64,000 nt of DNA from Orthonyx spaldingii (lineage: Eukaryota; Chordata; Aves; Passeriformes; Orthonychidae): the NCBI GenBank assembly GCA_013397795.1, contig VZTJ01000294.1:5170486-5234485 (forward strand). Direction: 5' to 3'. Position numbers and translations under genes: made by a program. The notes beneath the pieces were generated by a model. That model had not been told where the DNA came from. It worked only from the letters and a program-made list of their open reading frames with translations, and made no database searches. Of the stretch, positions 1-13,400 are shown piece by piece; positions within the stretch are counted from its first letter, which is position 1; each line of letters begins with the position of its first letter.

Positions 1-3000
1 GAAAAGAAATAACCTACAGATTGGACTTTCAAGTTTTGTCATACAAACTCTGCAACAGACCAGGAGAGAAAATCAGGTCTGGCAGGGCACAGATGAAGAA
101 CAGGCAAGAGCCTTCTGTCCTCTCCATTTTGCTATCCTATGGCTCCAATTGCTTCATGGGCTTTGTCAGGACCACCTGCTCACCAGTGCTGAACAGAGAG
201 AGCCTAAAAGCAGATACTGTGGAATCCTGTATTAGAGGTCCCTCCTGTAGATGATAACTAACCATCAGAAACCCAAAGATCAAGGAGGTATTTCCAGCAA
301 TGTTCACTGACAAATTAAGAAAGTCCGTACTGTTATAACAAAAATTTGGTCATATTTAAAAGAATCTGCAAGGACTTTTAACTATTACCAGGAGGAGATC
401 AGCCAATGAGTCTAGTGAAATCTCTCAAGTAATTCTGAAACCAGATTAAAAAGGATCAAGGAGATCTGAGGTCACACAATGACACTAATGCTGCTTCACT
501 ACAACCTTTGCAGTAATCTTCCCTCCAAAGAGGAGGTTACTGGCAGATGGCTAATGTTTCAAGTGACAAAGCACTGCAAGAACATATGCAGGTTTAAAAT
601 ACTCCAAAACATGTTGCCCTTGTGCTATCTTTGACTGCACTGTGAAATGTGTTTAGGTGATTCTGGAAGTTCAAATCTCAAGCATGAGTTAAATATCTGA
701 GAATACTCAAAGCAGAAAATATGGAAATCTTTTATTGTGGAATTTCTGAATGTACATTTAAATCCATAACAGTATAATTGTTGAAGACAAATAATGTAAG
801 TAATACCTTTAAAAATCAAATTCAGAGGTGTATTGACTGAAAACAGAATAAAATTCTGGAGAAAAAAAAAGAAATCAGTATTGTCTATCTGCAGACAAAT
901 ATCCCCTGAACTGCTCTTCAAACAGCTAACATGGACTCAACCCTGCGTCTAGGTCATTGCTGGTATTAAAAGGGACATGACTGAAATGCAAAGTCTACTG
1001 GTAATTTGAAAGATCTGAATACAAAATTTACCAAGGAATAACGTGGAAGGTAAAGGGGAAAGGCAATATCAGAAAATATTTATACTGGTAAAAACCACAG
1101 TACAATGTTTGTGCTTACATGGATCAGGCCATTTGGCTTGTTGTCAAGAAGAATAACAGTCTTAAGTCACATGAAATGCTTTAGAAATTGCTACAGACCT
1201 CCAGGGCAGTGACAGAAACTAAATCAGAAAGATGTTTTCAGAGACAGAAAAGCTCTGGATAAAAGCAACATTTCTCATCATGGTGAGATTTTAATTACTT
1301 GGCTACTGAAAGCAAAAGAGCCACGTGCAAGTCAAGGAAGTTAAACATTTTCTGAAGACACCTCAGAACTGTGTTTTATACAGCCTGTAGAATAACTAAC
1401 TTATCTGAATGTTACATTAGACCCAATTCCAAGAATTGCAAGTATGTGAAAAATTAAGTCTGTGAATTGCTAAGGCTCAGGATTACACACTAATTAAGTT
1501 TGAAATACAGGAATAAGTACTAAAAGAAAAGCAATTTATTATTTTCCCTATAGAAATTTGTCTTGTGAGGAAATAGAAATAAATGGTATTTCATCAGAAT
1601 TCTGCAAAGAGAAAAAAGTTACTAATCAGAAGGATCAAGAAATCATTAAAACACTGTAAGATTTTGATTGAAATTCACCCTACCTAACTCTTTACGGATA
1701 AAGATGAATAGGGGCTAAACCCATTCAAGCATTACGGCAAAGTCTATCAAAAATAAGAGCAATTTGGGAAAGTGCCAGGTAAAAACATTAGATTAGTGGA
1801 AAGTACCAGAAACTAAACAGCCATAAAAAATTTTAATTAACAACAAAATGTTCTTCAGGTAAATTAAACTCTTTTATGGTAATATGAAGAATTCTGCATT
1901 CTAATCACCAGTAACCTTGGGAAATCTTCCACATGCAACAGCTGTGTGACCCAGTTTCCTGGAATCAAGATCGTAAATAGGTTTTTCTCTGTAAACCTAA
2001 AGAAGTTAGAATGACATCTGCAAGATGTACTAGAGAAAAAGGCTTTTATGTGAACAGTGAAGGAGAGAAAATAGTGAAAACCTTGAAACTTAAACTATTC
2101 TACATCTCAGCAAATAACTTCTGAGTTCTCCCAGTCAATTAAGATTCATGGTGACAATGTGCATTTTATAGCTGCTATTGCAAATCAACACATACGAATC
2201 ACAACTTAGCATCTCCTATAGCTGTCAAACTCTATTTTCTAAACCACAGAAACCATAATAAGAGCATTCATAAATTTATTGCTTTCCAGTATTTTCAGAA
2301 ATACCAGCAGATATTTCAGGACACTTTAGCTCAGTGTGCTGCCAGCAGTAGTTACCTGTAGTGACACAAATCGTACTGCCAACAGTAAAATAAAATGAAT
2401 CCTAAAATGTGAATTTCAAGTAATCTGTATGTTAAACTCTTTATCATAGCCTTGTTTTCTTTCCGTGTTCTGTTCTAGAGGATGGCTATGACATCCATTA
2501 TTGCTGATGACCATTTCTCAAAAATATATTACCCAAATGAAAATGCTTCTCCCCCTTCTGTCCAAGGTGGTGACCTCCACACAGAGCAAGTAGGAACAGC
2601 CCAAGAACCCAGGCCAGTTTTATGGGGCTGGCCAGCTGAAAGCAAGCTATTTTTACCAAAGATTAATATTTTCCTATAACACTGAAGGCAGTTCATCTGT
2701 ACTTATCATCAGGACATTAAACTTGCATGGAACAGAACTTCAGAAACATCTTGCAACAGAAGTTTATTTCTTTATTATAACTGACCTGCACTTTGCTCAT
2801 TACTATCTGGCTTTGTTCTAAACCATAGTCCACCACTAAATTATTTTAATATCATCTTATGAGCAAAATTAACAAAGGCTCTCCAAATCTTTAAAATATG
2901 TAAAACAAATATATACACACGTACCAAGTCTTTCATTTTATCTAATTTTACAAAATTTGTGTCTGGAAGGAACACATTTCCTCACCACACAATCAAGCAA

Positions 3001-5689
3001 TTTCCATACAGTTGCTTTTATTTATTTTAACTTTTAACAAAGATTTCTGTGAATTTGATAACTACATAAGTAAGGGTAACTAGCTTCAACATCTCTGAAA
3101 CTTATGTTCATTTATTTAATAGTATATGTTATTTAATGTAATGAGATTTATTTATTTCAACCAGGGTGTTTTTATGTTTCCAATTATTATTTGTATATTT
3201 AGTTTCACTTCAGGGTATTTTGGAAATACACATAAATTCTCAGAAGCTTAAAAAAAATGAAGTAACCAAATATGTAAATTGATGAGCAGTACCCCAATCA
3301 GCTCAAATGAAATGTATTAATGTTACTGTCAATACAACAGTCTGTTATACACTACAATAAGTGGACGTAAATGAGAGAAGATATTTAAGAGTGATAAGGA
3401 TTGAATGATTCTGAATATAAATTTCAAATATTCATGTTCGGTTTGACATGTTTACTATGTGTAGGGCTTTAGAATGTCTAGAATTTCCTTTGTATGATCA
3501 TTTGAAGGTAATATTTACTAAATGTATGTTTGTTGATGTAAAATTAATAAAACAATCAAAGATTCCTACCCAATTGTAAGCAAGTACAAGATCCAAACAT
3601 TATTTTCACAGCAACCGTGTCAAAATTTAAAACAAATTCTGTGGTCTTTGGTATTGCTTAAGCTTTTTCACTATAAATTCAAGTATAAAATCCAATTTTC
3701 TCTTTAGCACAGGTGATTCAACAGCTTCAGATAAGAGTTTATTTTCTGACATATTTTAGATGTTAAAACCTACAGTGCATCCCACAGAAAATGGAATTTG
3801 TAAGCATCATGAAATTTTCTTTACTAAAGGATTCTTAAGAAAGTAAAATTGTCTAAAGAATAATAATGAATTGTTCACATCTGAGATAGGTTGCTTTTTC
3901 AGTGCCTCAGATCTGGCCTCTGTCAGTTATCACATGCTTTTTCATGAACCACAGATCTCATTTGTAAAAGAAATGCACAATCTCAAGATCATTCTTCATT
4001 GTTTCCATCTCATTCCTTTATCTGCCATCTTTTTCTTTTCCCTTTGTGATACTTGCCATATTTTCTTATCCTTTTCTGCAAGCCACATTATATCTGCAGC
4101 CTGTAGTTCCCACACAAACATAAACTCCTTGGCTACCTTTCCCCACTGTGCTGAATTAGCACCACAGAAAGAAAAGCCTTTTCTCAACAAACAATTACTA
4201 TCAACCACAGTAGAACAGTAGCAGAGCAAGAGACCTCACTTAAATTAGAAAATTGGGGGTTGGTAAGCAAATTTGCAAGTTACTGCAGCTGCAATTTTCA
4301 ATTAACTATCCTTCGTTGTATTTACAAAAATTACCGAATCTCTTCAAAACCCAAACAAAAGCTCCTGAAGTATGCCTCTGTGAGAGGATAACACCTCAAA
4401 AGATGTAAGAATGATCAAGGTACAGTCATTAGTAAACTTACACAATACATTTTGTTAAATCAACTCTTACCTTCCTACTACAAAATATCTGAATTCTTCA
4501 GCTTGTTGGCATTACACCTTCCAGAACAAAATGAAAATCAACACCTTATTACTTAACATGCCCCTGTGGCTACTCCATAGCAACAGATGGGCCCCTGCAG
4601 ACAGGCAGAGCCACTTCTGTGCCAACACTCACCCTCATCATGGGGACAGCCCAGCTGTGTAACTTCATGGGAAACACTCACTCTCTGAACCATCAGCAAC
4701 TATTAGGGAGTCAGGGAGAAACTTTAGGATTGCTCTTGAGTTATCACAGGCTGACATAAGAAGAGCAACCATGCACACAAGATGTCATTTGTTCCTAAAA
4801 ACCTAAGAATGATTTTCTCATGTCCAAGGAACTAATGTAAAAGTAGTCTTTCTACGAGAAATAATCCTGGCCAGTCCAGAAAGTGATTTCTGAAACATTT
4901 TATCCCCTCCAAAGACTTTTTCTACATTGGAAATAATGTAGGTCAATGTACAACACCTGATTTTAACAGGAGTTTAAAAAGTATTTCAGTAAAACTTTTT
5001 TCTTTTGTTGCCCTAGCACTTTTGAAAATATTTATACCATGTGAGCATATCAGACATATAAATGAGCAACCAGAGAAACAGCTTTTCCCCCAATTCCATG
5101 TTTGCTCTACAACACAGCTGTTCTCAGAAACATGGAAATAATACTGGAGAATCAAACTGGTAACTCTGCAGAGAAGGTTTCAGAAAGATGACCGAAAAAG
5201 CATGTTTGCCTATCAAAAAAACTTCGGAGCAAAAAGGTGCTTCTTGAAGTTGCTAAGAAATTGTTTTGGGGTTTTTTTTTCCTATGGAAGGGTCAAAAAT
5301 CACATTGTGTCTTTAAAGCAAGTCCAGAAACCATAGAAAACCTCAAGACTCCAAGCAGAAAAAGGGCAGAAGCTTTTAACACCTAATAAAAATGGAAGTG
5401 CCAACAAACAAAAAGACCAGAATAATAAATAAGATGATACCAATTGTGCCCAGAAGGAAAAAGAGCAATACATACAGCCTAAACACTAAGATAGTACAGT
5501 AACAGTGACAAAATAAGCCCACTTAAAGCAGAGCCCAAAACAGAAACAATTGGAAACTTATCAAACACAAATATGGATCAATTTGGAAAAGAAAAAAGCA
5601 GAAGATAAATATTCAAGGAACAAAGCAGGCAACAAGAATGAGGAATCAAGTAGCTTAACACAGAGATATCCAAACACAAGCAAACAGAG

Positions 5690-6290
5690 AAGAGGCGTCA
5701 GTGACTTGGTTCTCCTGCAGCAAAAAGCTGCTGCTGGTGGGAATTCCACACAGCAAGCAGTGGCACAGCAGGAACCTCTCCATCAGTCTCCTTGGGGAGA
5801 GGGCTCCAGAGGGAGGTGGACAGGAGGTTTACCTCTCCTGCACTCCCCACAGCACAGGGGCACAGCGTGGGGCCCTGGCACAGCCAGGATGTGCCTTTGC
5901 AGGAGCAGCACTGCTGCTGGCGGCCGCGCCAGGGCCCTGGGCCAGGCCGAGCTGGCAGCTGGCCCCTATCCCCTCACAGCCGATTGCCACTGGCACGGGA
6001 TCCCGAGAGAAGGGCAGCCACAGCCCCGCACAGTGCCCAAGGCAGAGATGGCATTAGCAGGGCACGGAGAGCTGTTACAGGCACCACAGCCCCGCACAAT
6101 GCCCAAGGCAGGGACGGTGTTGGCAGAGCACTGAGAGCTGCTACAGGCACCACAGCATAGCCACATTGCCCAGCACAGCCCCGCAGAGCCACCCAGGGAC
6201 CTCAGCCCACCAGTGACCCAGTCCCATGGGCAGCGTCACTGGGGTGGCAGGAGAGACTGAGGTATGATCAGCATGTTCATGAACAGGTCA
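5690..6290. other. GC-rich island in intron 7
   Basis: About 600 bp are clearly richer in G, C and CpG than the surrounding AT-rich intron, including a GCGGCCGC site near 5920. Several frames are open at once here: + strand ORFs of 194, 118 and 122 codons and two minus-strand ones. That is expected when stop codons are rare, so I do not call a gene. None of the translations resembles a known protein. It could be a regulatory CpG island, an old GC-rich mobile element, or a local GC expansion around the tandem repeat it contains. Confidence 0.6.
6021..6170. repeat. 66-bp tandem repeat, about 2.3 copies
   Basis: The motif CAGCCCCGCACA starts at 6021 and again at 6087, 66 bp later. The sequence between (GCCCAAGGCAG..., then GAGAGCTG.TACAGGCACCA) is repeated with a few substitutions. 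A third, more diverged and truncated copy starts at 6153. This is a small GC-rich minisatellite inside the GC island. Confidence 0.8.
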
Positions 6291-6556
6291 TCCGGAGCGA
6301 ACAATTAATGAGCCACACACAGAAACACATAAGGCAGATAAAAAACAACCAAAAATCCCAGTAGCTGCTTTTCCCAACATTATTGGAAAGACCATTTCCT
6401 GCAGAGCATCTTTAAAGATTCTTGATCAGATTTCCTACGAAAATCGCAAGTTAATTATTGACCAAGTCTAACATTTAATATTTTTCTCATGAATTTCACT
6501 ATTATTTACAGGGGAAACCATTTCCAAAATTTTTCCACATGCAGGATCTGCACAGC

Positions 6557-6586
6557 TGTCAATATGTGTCAATATGTGTCAATATG
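6557..6586. repeat. 10-bp tandem triplet TGTCAATATG
   Basis: Three perfect, consecutive copies of TGTCAATATG. Short and of no evident function. Confidence 0.9.
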
Positions 6587-7477
6587 CTGTGTTTCAACAC
6601 AGCAGTTAAGTGTTAAAGCATAGCACTCTAGAAAAGCAAAGAATTAGTCTGAAGAAATTACAAATAATCTTCACTATTAAGCAAGTAGATATTACCAGAG
6701 CAGTTATCAAAGACTTGCACCCTTAAAGCAAGCATAAGGTGCTGGCAGAACAAAACCAACACCCACAGATCAAGGAAGGACAGAAGTATAATTAGTTCAA
6801 AGTTCTAATCTTAATTATAAATAGCTGATAGGAGGTTTCATAATTGAAAGCTTCCACTCATGATAATTTTTTCATGTGCAATTTAGGGATCTGTCATTGC
6901 ACTCAGCATAGTGTTATGAAAGCACACTCTGGCATTGGGGTGTCCTTGTTTCACATTTACAGGGTTTACCAGTGAGAATCAGTGAGAAGCTTTCATGTCA
7001 AGAAAGGAATATGTCCAAATGGAAAGGAGAATTAATTAAAACTTCTGGGGATTGAAATAATTACTTTAATTATTACTTTTACACACATTTTAGCCCATAT
7101 GTAAAAATGTGCAAATACTACAAGGAAGGCTCTTTTTCTCACATATTTAGTGGACAACATAAAAATCAGATCACACCCTAAGTCTCCTCAAATTCACCTT
7201 TCTCATCAGTGCTGGAGCCTGATTTCTACTGTAGAATGAAAGAACATTTCTGCACCACATATACACTGAAACACTTAACTCCTACAACACTTCATATCCT
7301 ATTGCTAATTATACCAAGATTCCTCATCTGGTTTTCTTTTCTGCTTTGTGCCAAGGCACAATTTTAAAAACATTTAAACATACATACCTACATGTCAACA
7401 AAACTGAAAATTGAGGCTAAGTACACCCCGCAAAACAGCAATTTGTATGTGGTACTAGACAGGTGTTTGCTGTTTAC

Positions 7478-7591
7478 CTTCCGGGCACTGACAACTGAAT
7501 CCATTGATGTGGGATGAGCAGGTACCTCCATTCTGGCATGGCTGCTGGATGCAATGATCAATCTCTGACTGGCACAGCTCTCCAGTGTAAC
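7478..7591 (-). CDS. DNER: DNER coding exon (probable exon 7): end of EGF-like repeat 4 and most of repeat 5
   Basis: This 114-bp, phase 1-1 exon has the usual form of a single-EGF exon. It has a TTTTGTAG acceptor and a GTAAAC donor. It encodes GYTGELCQSEIDHCIQQPC, then QNGGTCSSHINGFSCQCPEG, with the Gly split at the donor. GYTGELCQS is a clear DNER signature, and IDHC...NGGTC...GFSCQC is a standard EGF repeat. The next exon of the gene would lie to the left of this window, since nothing in 1-7477 continues the frame as a recognisable EGF exon. Confidence 0.97.
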
Positions 7592-10289
7592 CTACAAAAC
7601 AGTTCACAATATTCAGAAGATGGAGCCAAAACGAGGGTTCACCACTAAATGTATTGCTTGGTCATACAAATAGTACCATTACTTTTCTTGAATAAAATTA
7701 ACCAATATAAGCAATAGAATCCAGGACAGTCTTCTAATTTCTGATAAAATGAGGTTTCTAATTAAAATGTATGCTTCACTGGAGAAACACCAAAAAATAG
7801 CAGAATTCTAGAGACTACATCAATTGTGTTTTACCAACAGCAATATTCTGACATTACTAGTGAATTGGCGATAAGTGCTGGGTCCTCATCAGTACCCATA
7901 TAACCAAAAAAATAAAGTCATTTTGGAATGGTTTTCAAATGCAACTTGAATCTCAAGTCAATAATCTTTAGCAAGGCTTTAAACAGTACTTGACACTATG
8001 AATTATTTGTGCATATGCTGAATGACTGTCATTTGCTCCTACTTCTGGGCTTCAAAAAGAGTGTTTATTTTAAGTGGGAGCTGTGAAGAACTGCTCAGCA
8101 CAGTTGCAAACTCTTCCAAATAAGCTTCTAGAAGTTCACAAGCTACAGATTGTGCGTACTGTACTATTTGACCGTAAGTTTGCTTTGTTCCATATGTCTG
8201 ATGTCTGTAACACATCCCCAAAAAAATGAACAAACTTAAAATACAATCTAAATTATTCTACACTCCATACTTAAATTTCTTAACAAACACCACACATTTC
8301 CCTTTTCTAATTTTTATTTACCTTCAAGAAAATATCTTGGATGACTGAAGAAAAAACTACATGCTACACACAGACACATTTTTTTAAAAGGAACCCTACA
8401 AAAAATTATAAATATCTTCCATAATGAGCGTGTTTAACTGAAGAGCTAGTGTTAAAGAATAGTAAGCTATGACCAGATGAACACTGCTGTGAACAGGTAT
8501 AGAAGACAAAGAAACCAAGGTGAGACAGAGCACATACCTGGATAGGATTTAGCTGATGCAAGGGAGAAAAGGGAAAAAGAAGGAGGAAAAAAACCCCAAA
8601 TCAAACGGGNNNNNNNNNNGGGGGGAACTCCCATGGTTTTATTAAATAATTATTTTTAATGCAATCAAAATTAAATTGGTATGTCTTTTGAACACAGTAA
8701 TACCTGTTTAAATTTATGATGTCATTGTAAAATAAGTGTCAACACAGATTATTACAGTTGCTAGAGCACTACTACAGAAAAGCATCTATAAGGCTTTCTG
8801 TGTACTTTCCACTTTTATACGCTATAGAGAGCTAAATTATAAAAACTATTCTCTGCAATGCATAACCTAGAAAAAGGAACTCTGCTGTATATTGTAAAAT
8901 GATTCTATGAAATCACCTAAACCGGAGGGAAAAAAAAGAGGTTGAAAGCCAGAAATGTGGTCTCATATGGCAGATCCCCTTGACTGGGTTGAAGCACTTG
9001 GAGGGAGGAACGTCAGCCTCACTCTGAAAAACTAGTGATTTTCTGTAATTTTAACTGGTCTCAAATTCACATAAATTTTACAAAACCAACAATGAAGTAT
9101 TATAGAAAACTGCATCCACTAACTTCTTTCACCTATAGGCTTCACAGCTTTTCTAGGTCTCACCTTCACCTGATTATTTTTATAAATTGTAACACAGTAT
9201 TGAATATGATTAACTCATTTAACCATCCTTCCATCTTTGAACTGTTACCAAGTTTGGGAAGGTTCAAAATTACACTGGAATTCAACATGTATCCAAAAGA
9301 AAGTGGCACTAAGGCAGAAATGATTGTGCTGCTTGAATCTTCCTAGAAGAATCTGACTTCCCGCAATTGTCATTACAGCTTGCAGGAAAATTCATCAGAG
9401 ATAATAACTTATGACAGATTTATAAAAATAAATATGTTCTATCTTGTTACCACCTATAGTGCATGTCTTGTCCATCTGAAAGAGAATATGATTCAGGAAT
9501 AGCATCCCAAATATGTTGCAGGGACTAGAACTGCAGAGGTGTTAACCACCACAGAGTGGAGGAAAAAGCAGGTTTTTTATGATACACATTAAGAATCATT
9601 GCACCTCTGCATTCTGTGCTGATACTTAACTTCATAACATTTCCTTCTACCAGAATTTGGGAAACATGATCATATTCGCATACAAATGTTTCTGAAACTT
9701 TCATATGGAGACATTTAAGATAATTAAACTCTTACCGTCAATTTTCTTTAATATTTTTCATATGCAATTAATATTTTTTAGAAATTCAAAGATAAATGAA
9801 ACAGTTAGTTTTCCTGACTGTTTTATAATATGTGGACACAAATTTTGGTGGAAAAATAATTATAGGTACACAAACCACTGAAGTTAACAATGATTGAGCC
9901 ATTTGAATTAGACATTTGATATTAAAAAAAAATTAAGAAGAATTATTTTAAAAAACCGAAAAGCTAAACCTACACTTACGTGTGGTAGTCACAGAACACT
10001 TCTGAAAAAAAAAACTGATAAAGAGAAAGCTGATGTAAACTAAATTTTGCTCATGTGTTCTAATAGGTAAAGTTCCTCTAGTTATGACTAATTCCCTCAT
10101 CAGGTTAAGGTTCAGGTGTGTGCTTTCAAATGGTATTTTTCGCCAATGAAGAATCATCTACTGCCCTTATGTTGTTGTTGCATTTTCTGTCTGTTCTAGT
10201 ATCTGAAGTTGCACAGTTCACTGCTCTGCAAAGATATGCACCGAATGGCAAGCAAAGCTGCATTATTCAAGGCATAATACAAAACCTAC
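7592..10289 (-). other. DNER: DNER intron 6
   Basis: A 2.7-kb intron between two EGF exons. It contains a 10-N assembly gap at 8610-8619 and otherwise AT-rich sequence with no gene or mobile element that I recognise. Confidence 0.9.
8610..8619. other. Assembly gap (10 N)
   Basis: Ten undetermined bases, bordered by CGGG on the left and GGGGGG on the right. The true length of the missing sequence is unknown; a run of only 10 N may be a placeholder. Confidence 0.99.
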
Positions 10290-10443
10290 CAGGCAGGCAG
10301 GTGCAGGTGAAATTGTTCCTGTTGTGTTTCTGAGCTACATCAGTGCAGGTTGCATTGTTGTGGCAAGGTTGGCTCTGACAGGCATCAAATTCTTCACACA
10401 AGGAACCTTTATATGCATCTTCACACTCACAAAAAAATGTTGC
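10290..10443 (-). CDS. DNER: DNER coding exon (probable exon 6): end of EGF-like repeat 3 and most of repeat 4
   Basis: This 154-bp exon has a TTTTTAG acceptor and a GTAGGT donor; it enters in phase 0 and leaves in phase 1. It encodes ATFFCECEDAYKGSLCEE, completing EGF-like repeat 3, then FDACQSQPCHNNATCTD and NNFTCTCLPG, most of repeat 4. The cysteine spacing is typical of EGF domains. Two sequons are present (NAT and NFT). Human DNER has the same order of blocks with DACQRKPCQNNASC and NFTCVCLPG (recalled). The repeat ends in the next exon with YTGELC. Confidence 0.97.
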
Positions 10444-13400
10444 CTAAAAACAAAGAGGATATGTACTTCACCACAAACTTTCCAAGATTATGTTTTCATT
10501 TAATACACTTCTGAACAAAGATGGTTTGGTTTACCTGTTCGTAACAACAGTAGTTGCCATAAATACATCAACTGAACAAAGTTATTCTTTGAAATACTAA
10601 ACCTGCACCAATTCTTCAGCTCAATTTTTTAATTGGGTCTTGTCATCTAAACACGGAGGCTGGGATTAGATCCATAATATCTAAAATCATTATAATTCTT
10701 TTCTTCCATTCCAGAAATTAGATTTACAGGCTCAAATAACTGTCAGAGTCAGTAATGTGCAGATTTACTGGAACAAAATCCTACTACAAATATGCACTTT
10801 TTATGTGACTGGCTCCCAGAGGCTCACTTCAGTGGTGCTTCAGCAGTAACATCCCCTTGCAATTCTGTTAAAATATGTCTTCTTCTGACTGTATTCATTA
10901 CTTTTTTTCAAATTTTGCTACTTGATAAAAATCAGGACCATGACCCTGTTAATGGTTTAAAGTACCTACAGGATGAATGATATGGCACATTTCTGTTGGT
11001 AATAAAATAATTAAAATCAGATTTAAAAAATCTTTAGGTGACTAAGATTTTCAAGGAAGTCTCCGAGAACAGAAGCAAGGAAAGCTCTCTTATCTTTAGT
11101 ATGCATTTAGATTACATCTGAATCTTTATTCATTAAACACTAGATGGCAACATCACTCACTCTCATCTGTTTCAAAGCCGGATCTTTAGTGCTGGAACGC
11201 AGCTGTCCCATGCACAAACATTGGAATGCAAAGTGCAGAGCATGCATGGAACTACAAACAAAGAGATGGGGGCTTCTATTTTTACTTGGTTTTCCTTCAT
11301 ATGAATAAGCAGCTGTGACTTAAGTAGAAAATCATCATCTTCACATAAATAAAAAACTTCACTCAGTAAACTCCAGATTTCACTCTTCCTTACAAATATC
11401 ACACTTGTAGAGTTATACAAGAATAAATACAATACGTCTTCAAAACTCTAAATGATGAGTATGTTATTTATCGGGAGTGCCAGAAGCCCTTCTCAAGTGT
11501 ACAGTCTACACATGTTCTGGAATTTACCCAAGCCTCTTTACAAAACAGCTCTGAATATCTCACACATCACCAATGACAGCTTTCCAAACAAGGCTGTAGT
11601 TCAACAGAAAGGAAAGACAGGCAAGCAAAACAGAGCCAAAATTATTATACTTGCATAGCACAGTAACTATCTTTAAAGATAATTCACATGAGCTGTCTAC
11701 AAAGACACAAGCACCATGGCTCTGCCTGCACTGAAAACTCATCATTACAATGCAGGTATTAATACATTTAAACAATGCAACAATCAGTCATTGCTTCAAT
11801 AATAATGTTGAAATAGAAGTTAAAAAAGACTCAGATAATATCTCTCTCTAAGAGTTTGATATAGGGATCAATTTACCATAAAGAGCAGTCAACAAAATGG
11901 GTTTTGAAAGCTGCAAAAGGAAAGCATTGTAACACTTCAACCTGAAATGTCTAATGACAGATAACAGTTCTGAGATGCTGATAAGTTATTCTATGGAGAA
12001 GATGAGGTTGTCATCACTTACCCCAACTGATACTATTTTTTTTTCCTGAATAGATAACATGCACTAGTATATTTGAGGAAAACTGAGTCAAGAAGCAGCT
12101 CTCCACTGCCACAATGCTAGAATTAATGTCACTAAGAACTCCAAATTGATCTACTATCAATCAAGAGATCATCTGTGTATTTTATGTCATTGAATGCAAA
12201 TCTATCATATCATTCTGTATGGCAATAAAATAATTTTTTAAAGTAATTTGCTATTATCCAACCTGTACCATATTATAAATATAGTTGGAATATAGTACTT
12301 TTTGCTATTCTAATTAAGCAGAGTAATAAATCCTTTGCTTTTTACTATAGCAAAGAAGCTGTTAAGATGACCAGAACAAAACTAATGTCTCCTCTTTCTC
12401 GTACTGAGAAAGACTTTCAGTATTTATTACAACTCACTGTGAGTTGCTATAATATTTGAGAAAAACGTTGTATGATAATTACACACTTTGTACTTAGGAG
12501 CCTATTGTATTTAAGAAAATAAGTCCATACGCAGGACAGCATACCTCAGGTATACCTGAGGGGTTTTATAATTTGACTTTAACCAAATGGATCTATCCCA
12601 AAGCTTCCAGCCCACATAAAAGACATGAAAACCATTGCTATTCAATTCAATATATTATTTCGCAGTGCAGGCAGAGGCCAGATATTTTTGTGTAAATCTC
12701 ATGGGTTCTAAGTCTAGCAATAAAATTTCATATTTACACAGTCAGTTTATCCATGTTTTACATGGGACAGCCAAAGTTATGGAACAGAGCAATCTGTGAA
12801 AGAAACAATCCTGTATGTAAGCAAAACTGTGGCACTCACAATCAGAGGATGACCCAAGTTCACTTCAAAATCTTACATGAAATCAGAAATTCACACTAGA
12901 CAAATCTCTCTGCTTTGGGTTAACACCAAAACTTTTCCATTTACTGCTAACTCTTCTGAGGAGAACTCATCCTGATGTAAAGTTCAGTATATGAATATGA
13001 GAGTGGTATTTATATTGTGATGATGCCAAGAGCGGTGTTATACTTCTGACACATCCCTGCTTTCCTTGTGGACAAGTGGCAAGCATGGTAGCAAAACAGG
13101 TACAAAGTTCATACAACAAAGCAAGGAAAAGGTATCACTTGGACTCAGCATTATCTCACTTCACTGAACTTCACTCGAAGTGATGAATTTTATGTTCCTT
13201 TCAAAAGCAACAATAATTGAAAACAAAACTTTGCATTAGAACTTTGAGTCTCATAACCACACTCTATAAAGCACCTAGCTGAGTAGAAGTCAAGTTATAT
13301 ATCAGCAAGAAATGAGTGAAAACTGGCCCAGACTCTCAGGTTAGACCAGAATTCATTTGTTTATAGTTACATGCACTCTACAGATAACAGTATGCCTTTG

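Larger units (their letters stand above)
1..7477 (-). other. DNER: DNER intron 7 (partial)
   Basis: This AT-rich sequence lies downstream of the last DNER exon in the window and runs off the left edge. I found no EGF-coding exon in it on the minus strand. The only notable structures are a GC-rich island at about 5690-6290 with a tandem repeat, a short 10-bp tandem triplet at 6557-6586, and a moderately GC-rich patch at about 4560-4690 that I cannot classify. Confidence 0.85.

Noticed and set aside
2476..2679. Strong pyrimidine tract and AG on the + strand followed by a 65-codon open frame
   Set aside because: The acceptor-like site is good, but there is no convincing donor, partner exon or polyadenylation signal close by, and no recognisable protein. 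It is probably a chance splice-like site in an antisense intron.
5550..6134. 194-codon + strand ORF, the longest in the window
   Set aside because: It spans the junction into the GC-rich island, where four other frames are also open. It includes the translated tandem repeat, lacks any recognisable domain, and its length is explained by the scarcity of stop codons.
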